Below are positions 56,731-64,000 of a stretch of 64,000 bases of DNA, piece by piece. Below the pieces are notes generated by a model. It made no database searches. It was not told the DNA's origin and was given only the letters and a program-made list of their open reading frames with translations. The DNA comes from Phellopilus nigrolimitatus (taxonomy: Eukaryota > Basidiomycota > Agaricomycetes > Hymenochaetales > Hymenochaetaceae), in the NCBI GenBank assembly GCA_021029095.1, contig JAJOHG010000079.1, positions 1 through 64,000 of the forward strand, read 5' to 3'. Made by a program: the position numbers and the translations under genes. Numbering within the stretch: position 1 is the stretch's first letter; each line of letters opens with the position of its first letter.

Positions 56731-57509
56731 AAGACACTGGGTTTCTTTTTGACTAACAAGGACATTTGGCGACCTAGTGTGTCACCTATCTCGGCCTTTG
56801 CACAGAGAGCGGAAGTGCTGCGGGAGGCTCGGAGGAAGGCATCGTATGAACCTGCGAGGCGCCAAAGGGGGGATCAACGAGCCCACTATTTGTGAGCCCT
56901 CCTCTTTATTTTTAATCGATTTGAACTATTATGATAGATTGATCTCGTTGGGCTATACGGGTAGAATGTCTCGCATGAGTTGCCGCTTATGTATGGGAAC
57001 TTGGAGATGGCTTTGAATCAATAATTGAAGTCGAAAAGTCGTCATGCGCACCAGTTGCGAAGTCTCCCGAGTCAACCAATCGGAGGTACGACCGTCATTT
57101 TTCTCGAGTTAGCATATCGCACATTAACGGGACGCACTTTAGCAAAGCAAAGCAGCTCCAACTTCGACGTAGGCGACTCGTGGAACGATGGCTGCGACGA
57201 GACAAAGGCGAAAGACAAAGACTCGGGCATCATTCAGTTCTGAATTCTGAATTTCTTCTGGCGTCGTGGCTCATACGGTAACGACACGATCTCTAGAACT
57301 GCGCCCACTGGACCAGCCGATCGAATACGATAGCCAGACTTGCGCAATGATCACAAAGGACATAATGAAAACTAGAGCAACAGGAATACAAACCTTTATC
57401 TGATAGGTGGCTCTCGGGTAGTCCTTCGAAGGCTTTAAATACGGGAACTCATTCCCCTTCTCCCTTCATTCACTATCTCTACCACAACTACGATCCACTT
57501 CCACACCAG

Positions 57510-58535
57510 ATGAATTCGTCGTCGCTCGCATCTGAGGCCCAGCTCAAAGAGCTGGTATACCATGTGTCATGGACGCTCGCAAGGGTGAGTCTCGCATCTC
57601 CGTCGCTGACGCCGTTCGTTACTGATTAGTATGCAGGAACAAGGCTTGAAAGTCGCAGGGCGGCTCGGGCAAATTCTAGAGCGCTTGCTGAAACTGCAGG
57701 CAGAGACCGGGTGCGTTCCTGTTTCAACGCTTCATTTGTATCTCACGCTGACGGCACTTGGGTGTGTCTGCTGCAGACCCGGGTGGAATTTGGTCGGCCA
57801 CAATGTCGATAACGAAGGAGCCGCCTCCTGTTCTGCATCCGGCTCAGGTATGGCGACCAAAGAGAACCTTGGGACTACGCCTCAAGAGAGTACCGCGCGG
57901 AAGCGAAAGGAAGAAGAGATAGAACCGGAAAGTGAGTCTCTTCATCAGCGTCCACAATACACCTGCATTTCTGACATATCAATTCTCTGCAAGAAGACGC
58001 GCCGACGCTATCGACGCCTCCGCCATCCCCTCCGCCATCTCCTGGAGAACGGCAGCACCCCCCGGTTCTAGCTCTCCGCGTATCTTCGTCTCATCATCTC
58101 ATCATATCCACAATGGCTCCGAAAAGAACACAAAAACGGGCAGCTGCTAGACGACACATCCGCACACCAAGCCGTCAAGTACCCACTGTCTCTAGACAGC
58201 GTACTGCTAACACCCTAAATGCTCCCGGGGAGCCGGTAGCGCCATATGCTGACTCGGGCGCGAGTGCCATCGAGCAGGAGATCCCGTCTTCGGCTAGGAA
58301 GGCGCGCGGCACTCTCATCGACTCCGGTGTCGACAATTTAGAGGAATCTTCCGGGGTTTGCAAGTATACAGGACCATTGAGACGGTCAACACGTCTTCGC
58401 CAGGCCCTTTCTCCCCTTTCCACAGAGAAACTGGAAAGAATGCACAATACGATTGTGCATGATTTATCCGAGTTTAAGCCAAATATTGTTTTTTTTTTTT
58501 TGGAACGAACCCTGGCAGGTTCGATGTCGGGTTAG
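57510..58535 (+). CDS. Chimeric SAP-domain protein, 280 aa (right arm)
   Basis: Exons 57510-57584, 57637-57710, 57777-57931 and 57997-58535 join into 280 codons. SAP domain VYHVSWTLAR plus EQGLKVAGRLGQILERLLKL. Linker DVDNEGAASCSAS and TARKRKEEEIEPESE. The tail runs through SSSHHLIISTMAPKRTQKRA, QEIPSSARKARGTLIDSGVD, YTGPLRRSTRLRQALSPL and FKPNIVFFFLERTLAGSMSG. It differs from the left arm partner (335 aa) in where it ends: here a stop follows SMSG. The first codons are MNSSSLASEAQ instead of MDSSALPS. The promoter palindrome (57311-57324) has decayed and the core 12-mer reads TCATTGCGCAAG on the coding strand, so expression may differ. Confidence 0.75.
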
Positions 58536-58865
58536 TGCATCCGCACGTGCAGCTCTAAAGACGCACCAGGGATTCGGACAATGTTTCCTCTTTTTCGGGG
58601 AGATATGCGAGTTCGCTTTGGTCATGTCTTTGCAACGTCCCTTCAGTTGCACACATCTTGCTGCATCCCGGAATCGTACAGGGATGCTTTCCGAATTTCT
58701 TCGCCTTCTTTAGAGGCGGCCCAGGCTCGCTCAACTGGGTAGCCTTCTGCTTCCTCGGCTTCGACGGGCCGGCCTTACTCGGCCCAGCGCCAGAGGAGGG
58801 TCCAGCGACACCGCTGCCGGTATGACGAGACGACACGTGCGGCGCAACAAGGTCCTTAAAGTTAA
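58464..58865 (-). pseudogene. Frameshifted zinc-finger gene (right arm)
   Basis: The minus strand reads FKDLVAPHVSSRHTGSG, then GPSKAGPSKPRKQKATQLSE and CTIPGCSKMCATEGTLQRH. The frame is lost just after the first finger, and the second finger (CPNPWCVFRAARADALTRHR then TC) is in another frame. Only one copy of the N-terminal duplication is present. It is not able to encode both fingers together. Confidence 0.65.
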
Positions 58866-59238
58866 GACTACTGTCCTGCCGAGATAGAGCATGGTGACAC
58901 GGTGCCAACGCTGCAGACACTCCGTCTCGAAGGGATCCTGGGTTTGAGCCATGAGTGGCTCGCGCAGCTGGCCGAAAACCTCCAAGCATACGATGAGAAA
59001 TGGCAGGCACTGAGAAAAGTGTGGGTTGCAGAGTGCCCTGGCGTTGATCTGGATTTGCTATTGGATCTTTTTGAGGGCAAGGAAGTATACCATGATGGGT
59101 AAGTCTATGACGTGGACGGGCTTTCGATCGACTTGTATCTGACCAATTCCCTTTCCCTTAGAATACTTCTCGGGGCAGAAGAGCTTCCAGTCGAGCACGT
59201 GTCGTCCGAGAAGAATTACAACCAAAAACCGATACTGA
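58866..59238 (+). pseudogene. Truncated F-box/LRR-like fragment with SAP tail (right arm)
   Basis: The frame from about 58890 carries GDTVPTLQTLRLEGILGL, then LQAYDEKWQALRKVWV and LLLDLFEGKEVYHDG to a GTAAGT donor at 59101. The next exon gives the SAP tail VSSEKNYNQKP. The N-terminal half found at 27.9-28.16 kb is deleted, and the fragment now directly abuts the zinc-finger remnant. Confidence 0.5.
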
Positions 59239-59239
59239 T

Positions 59240-60330
59240 TAGTGACAATGCCCGCTCTAAGCCGTGATGTTATTGTTGCATCTCCGTCTCGGTCTCCGTC
59301 GCTCATTTCGAAGCCGTTCTGACAGCAGTTAAGAGATAGTTGGTGGGTGTTAAGTATTTTGTATATCTTTTATCGTGTCAAGTCTTGTGCAATAATGAAT
59401 TGAGCAGCGCTTGTTAAAATCAGATCGCATTGAACTGGATTTCGATCGACATCATGAGCATGACTGCAGATAGATTCGCAACTCAACGAGCACTCGCAGT
59501 ATCATCTGAACGACACAACACTCGGACCAGCTGACGAGTACCCCATGACTGTAAAGCTGCTCTACTCGGTTGAAAGCGCGTTGATGACAGTACCCCGGCG
59601 GGGAAACGATGGACGGACTTCTGGCTGGCTGACTTGCAGCACTTTGCAATTGGTGCTGGCGGCGATTCACCCTCCATAAAAGGCCTTTATCATTCACTTG
59701 TCTATCGCCAGATTCCTCACCATCCTTTGAGTCATCTCAGTCTACTTGGCCACTTCCGCGTCGGACAATTCCTCCAACTTGCTCACGCATATTCTTATAT
59801 TGGCGTAGTAAGTCCTCAACTAAAAACGATGTCCATCTTCGGCGTCATCTCTTGTTGGTCGAAAAGGCGGTTGCCGTCTGAGTTTCGAGCTGAAGGAAAA
59901 GCTAACTGGGTGTGAAAAGGATTCCTGGGCGAAGGACATTGACAGCAGGTGCCCCGCGCTATTCTGAAAGTAATGACATTCATGGAATGGCACGAAAACG
60001 TTATGCTGCTTCTCTCGAGGCCACCTCGCCGCGTGCGAGCAGTGGGCGAGGGCATCAGACTTAGCGTCGAATTTAAAGGTCTGAGCTCGCCCCGTCACTT
60101 ACTCTTTCTCCAGCAGATATCGGAGCCTCGATGCTTTTCAAGCACGTTTAGAATCGGGACGATTGTTGAAACACGACTGCCTCGTTAGCAGTCCCTTTTT
60201 GGAGAGAGCTCAGACTAGAATCTTTCCTCGGTACAGTAGAATTGAAGAATATTGTATCAAGGTGAAATTAAAAAATCCAAGGCTCACAATGAGACCTGCT
60301 CGTCTCAATTTGATACTATGTGTATTCGTC
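59240..60330. repeat. Repeat unit D2, right arm copy (inverted)
   Basis: Reverse-complement match to 26.5-27.6 kb with a TAAAAGGCCTTTATCATTCAC start region and the CGAAAAGGCGGTTGCC segment. No gene called. Confidence 0.45.
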
Positions 60331-60382
60331 GGAAATACATGCTCACAACCCAAATAGTTACAAATATTGCGACCCACTCCTG

Positions 60383-60415
60383 GACCGGCCGGTCGGATAC
60401 AATAGCCGGACTTGC
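60383..60415 (+). promoter_or_regulatory. SAP promoter module, right arm
   Basis: GACCGGCCGGTCGG (60383-60396) is followed on the plus strand by AGCCGGACTTGCACAATGAA, the reverse complement of the 12-mer module; the palindrome ends 236 bp before the ATG at 60632. TTTAAATA at 60527-60534 is a likely TATA box. Confidence 0.55.
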
Positions 60416-60631
60416 ACAATGAACACAATGAACATAATGAAAACCAGAGCAACACGAACAGAAAACCAGAACAACACGAATACAACCCAACAAACCAACA
60501 TGTGATGTGTGGCTCTCTTCGAGGGCTTTAAATACGGGGGCTCATTCCCTTTCTCCCTTCAACCACTAACCTCTACCACAACTACGATCCACTTCCACTT
60601 CCACTTCCACTTCCACATCCTACCACACCAC

Positions 60632-61468
60632 ATGGATTCGTCGGCGCTCCCATCTGAGGCCCTTATAAAGGGGCTGGAATACCACGCGTTGAGGACGCTC
60701 GCAAGAGTGAGTCTCGCATCTCCGCCGCTGTCGCTGCTCGTTACTGATTAGTATGCAGGTACATGGCTTGAAAGCCACAGGGCCGCGGGAGCAAATCCGA
60801 GAGCGGTTGCTCAAATGGCGTGCGGAGATTGTGTACGTTCCTGTTCCACCGCTTCATATTTATCTCACACTGACAACACTTGGATGTGTCTGCTGCAGAC
60901 CCGAGCACAACCCGGTCGGCCACAGTGCCGATAACGAAGGGGCCGCTCCCTGTTCTGCATCTGGTTCAGGTACGGCGACCAAAGAGAACAGTGGGGCTGC
61001 ACCCAAAAGGAGTACCGCGCGGAAGCGGAAGGCGGAAGAGATACACTCGGAAAGTGAGTCTCTTCATCAGCGTCCACAATACACCTGCATTTCTGACATA
61101 TCAATTTTCTGCGAGAAGACGTGCCAGCGGAACGTCAAAGGAAGAGAATCTTAGCCGACTCCGTTGTCGTCAACACCGATGTGCCTCCGTCACCTTCGCC
61201 ATCCCAGCCGGCGCAGCCACATCCAACACCGCTGACATCCTTGCCGGAGACGCCGCTGCCGTCATCGCCAATACTTTCAGCGCCATTTCCGCTGCAGTGT
61301 CCTTGCATGCCGCGGCACCCACTACAGACATGGGACACCATGTTCTTCATTCAGGATCCAGACGGATGTCCGGAAATTGTCAGGCCCGTTTCTGACTGGC
61401 AGAAGGGCCAGCGAACGTGTCGACCGAGACGCTGTACAACAAATTACTCGAGACGATACAGATACTGA
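60632..61468 (+). CDS. SAP-domain protein, 218 aa, four exons (right arm)
   Basis: Exons 60632-60706, 60759-60832, 60899-61053 and 61116-61468 join into 218 codons. SAP domain EYHALRTLAR plus VHGLKATGPREQIRERLLKW. Linker SASGSGTATKENSGAAPK and TARKRKAEEIHSESE. The tail is like the palindrome copies (PSPSPSQPAQPHPTP, then MFFIQDPDGCPEIVRPVSDW), with the same basic RRYRY end produced by the one-base shift. It is therefore closer to the 16.8/18.4 kb pair than to its positional partner at 25.2 kb in the tail, while exon 3 resembles the chimeric subfamily, which suggests gene conversion between units. Nuclear localisation inferred. Confidence 0.85.
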
Positions 61469-62720
61469 ATAATTCCAGTGCCTGCCATAAGCCGTGAGGT
61501 TATTGTCATATTCCGTCTCGGTCATCATCGCTCGCCAGAGCCGTTCTGTAGTAGTTTATAGACAGGTGGAAGGCAGTTTTGTATCTTTTATCATGTTGTT
61601 TCTTGTGCAAAAACGATTTTAGTAACACTTGTTAAATTCAGATCGTGTCGACTAAGATCCATGAGCATGGCTGCAGGCAGATTAACAACTCCATGAGTAT
61701 TCGCAGTATCATTCAAACAACACAACACTCGGACCCGCTGCCGAGCTCCCAATGACTGTGTCGGTTGCACTCGCCCACCACTCGCATGCGGCACGGTGGC
61801 CTCGCCCGAGAGAAGCAGCATAACGTTATCGTGTCATTCCACAAAGGTAATTGCTTTCGAGATAGCATAGGCACCGGCTGTCAGTGTCCTTTGGACACAC
61901 AGGTAGCTTTCCCTTCAGCTCGCGACTCAAACGATAACCGCCTTTTCGACAAACAAAGAGATGACAATGGATTCTAGCTGAGGGCTTACCTACTCCAAAT
62001 ACAAGAGTACGCGGGCACGAGTTGGAGGAATTGGCCGACACGGAAGGAGTTAAGTGGACTGAAATGACTCGGAGGATGGTGGGGATTCTGGCGATGGTCG
62101 TTCGGAACGAATGATAAAGGCCCTTTGTTGAGCCTGCGAGGAGGGCTTCAAAGGAATCGATTGACTGAGCCCTTCGTTTGTATCGGATCTCTATAGGATC
62201 GTCGACACGCGTTCGAACAGCAAAGTTGGATGTTGAGTATTCGTCAGGTAATCTGGCCATGCGTTACGCAGAAAAAGACAACAAGCACGAAGGAGAGACA
62301 CTCTTGAATCGGTGCTGCTTTCCGAAGGTGTACCTAGCAAATTCGACTAGGGTCGTCTTGGATATGCACTTGCGATAACCTGTCTTTCCGCCACTCAGCT
62401 AACTCGACGAGTCATTTTCGAGAGTATTGGAAAAGAGAGAAGCCCCAGGTCACATGAAGCATCATCTTCTAACATTAGTGATTGCAGATTGCAGTAATGC
62501 ATACCTCTCCTGGACCTGCACGAGTATGATATTTCGCGTGCATCTCGTTTACAGTTGTGTACGATTGCTTGAAACCGAATTGAACCGGTATAGAGCGCCG
62601 ATGAACAGCGTCTCCAGACCCCGCGCTTCTCCTTGGCCGCCGCGCCGAACGATGTCGAGCACGCAAGATCGAGATCGATGTCGAAGACGGTGTCGGAGAT
62701 TTGACATCGAAAGCCGGTTC
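61469..62720 (-). repeat. Repeat unit D1, right arm copy (inverted)
   Basis: Reverse complement of 24.0-25.1 kb. The candidate companion ORF reads ATVPHASGGRVQPTQSLGAR and NDTANTHGVVNLPAAMLMDL, ending KIVFAQETT at 61591, in the same frame as the 18-19.5 kb copy. Confidence 0.45.
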
Positions 62721-63540
62721 TTGAAGTCGTGCCAAGCTTTTCGTCGTCTGACCTCGTTCCGATGCACTCCTCGCGCATGAAGACTCATAGCTACGTGCAA
62801 TGAAGAGGAGCAAGTCTTCAACGACACGAGGCATTTGGCCAGGCCGAAACGAAACGTCACATGCCTGACATCGCGCCTCCTGCTGTACCGCCGAACGCGT
62901 CTGGCTCGGTGTCGCGACGCCCGCGATCGCGTGTGAGCCTTTACCCGACGGGGCCCTGCCCGTGGATGTGCCCGACAACGCAGTTCCGGCTTTCTCTAGC
63001 AACCTCTTGGCCCCGTGCACGAGCAGGTCGAGTCGCCTCCAGGGACAGGCGTACCCACTAAGTGCGCGGAGCGTTTTTCGCTGCGGGAAATTTGCCAAAA
63101 CGGCTCACATAGGACGTCTTGGGCCGGAGCGTCTATCCTGCGCTGCGGCAGCGATCGATGGCCAGATGGAGCTTGACGAGTACATGCGCACTGTCAGAAG
63201 CAGCGTCCTGGCTCGCTGAGGGCCAGCAGGTGTCCGATGGCGCTGCCGTCGAAGAAGGAACACAAGCCAGAAACTCTATATGTATACAAATAAAAAGGAA
63301 TACCTGGACTTGGATTCCGAAATTACTCGCGATTCGCAAGACAGTAACAGGCGACTTTGGAAGACACTCATTCCACGACAGAAATTGCTGGAAGACGAAC
63401 TTGGGCTTCGCATTTGAATTGCTGAGATTGCGAATTTAAAATGAGAGAGCTCGGCTTTAGCTGTGGAGTTGTACAGGTCTTTTCTCCCAACTCGTCCACG
63501 CAGCTCGACGCGTAATTTTGGACAGGGAGTAGACACACTT
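62721..63540. other. Arm-shared sequence with short conserved ORF
   Basis: Mirror of 23.17-23.99 kb. The plus-strand frame at about 63295-63417 (LDLDSEITRDSQDSNRRLWK, then TLIPRQK) matches the left arm. A 207-codon open frame on the minus strand is not conserved in the left arm and I do not call it a gene. Confidence 0.3.
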
Positions 63541-63599
63541 GTCTCAGGAAGAGCTTAGGTGAGCACGCACACGCTTGCATCTACATACAGCTCTAGCCG

Positions 63600-64000
63600 G
63601 ACTTGGAAATGCATCGGCACTGGTATATCCGTCCATACTGTCTGCATTAAGAGTACTGCGCTCTGCCGCAGTAGCGCTTGAGGTGCACAAGGCACAAAAA
63701 ATGTTGCAGAACGAGGGGCACGCGGCCGAGACGCATGCCGCGCTGCTCGCGGAGGCGAAGGCGAGCAGGAAGGATGTCCCCCACGAAACTCGTCGAGGAA
63801 CTCATGCGCGTCATCCACGGAAAGTCCAAGACATTGTGTTTGAACACGAGACGCTTGTGAAGTACAGCAGCTAGGCGGAGAGGGACGCAGTCGTGGGCGA
63901 GCTAAAGGGGAGGCTCATGGAGCTCGCGCGGAGCCGGTACTCGAAGATGCAGCTCATCGCCAGGAGGACACGTCCTGCAAAAAACAAAATCCAACTATAT
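63600..64000 (+). pseudogene. PUF6/Penguin-type Pumilio-repeat fragment, right arm, cut by the window end
   Basis: HKAQKMLQNEGHAAETHAAL, LAEAKASRKDVPHETRR, KVQDIVFEH then TLVKYSS and a stop in frame. After it comes AERDAVVGELKGRLMELARS, then RYSKMQ. The DVSCILQ residues present on the left are deleted here, while the RYSK motif of the family is kept here and lost on the left. Each arm is thus broken differently. Confidence 0.7.

Larger units (their letters stand above)
49405..64000. repeat. Right arm of the large inverted segmental duplication (runs off the window)
   Basis: Reverse-complement counterpart of 22.2-37.8 kb, with the same gene order. The 371-nt LRR exon is shortened and the about 22.98-23.16 kb segment is absent. 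The PUF6 fragment is still matching at the window end, so the true outer edge is not visible. Confidence 0.85.

Noticed and set aside
62475..63098. 207-codon minus-strand frame
   Set aside because: Not open in the mirrored left arm sequence and no domain; probably chance.
1..64000. Bacterial operons, CRISPR arrays, tRNA and rRNA genes, telomere repeats
   Set aside because: Looked for and not seen; introns and repeat content are eukaryotic. Short tRNA-like folds could be missed by eye.

Overview
This is eukaryotic DNA from a filamentous fungus, most likely an agaricomycete basidiomycete (a polypore-like genome is my guess). The evidence is short 50-100 nt GT..AG introns in nearly every gene, very GC-rich Ala/Pro/Ser/Arg-rich exons beside roughly 50% GC intergenic DNA, and no bacterial operon or ribosome-binding-site structure. 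I saw no rRNA, tRNA, CRISPR array, telomere repeat or intact transposase.

The dominant content is a co-amplified gene family. Nine genes encode small, probably nuclear proteins built as a SAP domain (putative DNA-binding helix-turn-helix, split by an intron at one conserved place), a short acidic or Ser-rich linker with a KRKAE-type basic patch, and a Pro/Ser-rich tail. In all nine (4419-5560, 12067-12888, 16782-17590, 18377-19185, 25247-26200, 28726-29916, 40392-41321, 57510-58535, 60632-61468) I could splice one continuous reading frame. Other sequences amplified with them are mostly broken. Eight of these genes plus the neighbour at 6274-7988 carry TCATTGTGCAAG, followed closely by a palindrome of CGG/CCG half-sites, 100-260 bp upstream of the ATG. 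The ninth, at 57510, has a decayed copy of the site. This suggests one shared regulator.

Layout. 1-8.1 kb: aminotransferase fragment, a decayed SAP gene, a divergent SAP gene and a 531-aa unknown gene. 8.5-15.9 kb: repeat units and one SAP gene. 16.45-19.52 kb: a near-perfect inverted repeat carrying two divergent, identical SAP genes. 20.4-22 kb: another repeat unit. 22.2-37.8 kb and 49.4-64 kb: two arms of a 15-kb-scale inverted segmental duplication, each carrying (from the outside in) a PUF6-like fragment, SAP gene, F-box/LRR-like fragment, zinc-finger gene, chimeric SAP gene, decayed units, a decayed membrane-protein gene and a GC-rich 713/772-aa gene. 37.8-49.4 kb, between the arms: an orphan exon, a 281-bp fold-back palindrome, a third copy of the SAP/repeat block in direct orientation to the left arm, the apparent intact parent of the membrane-protein gene (44496-44956) and a single-copy 848-aa low-complexity gene.

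The likely history is repeated DNA-level duplication (introns and promoters are copied), inversion and local rearrangement, with selection keeping SAP reading frames open. Functions of the SAP proteins and of the large disordered proteins are unknown; nothing was searched, and all homology calls come from reading motifs.
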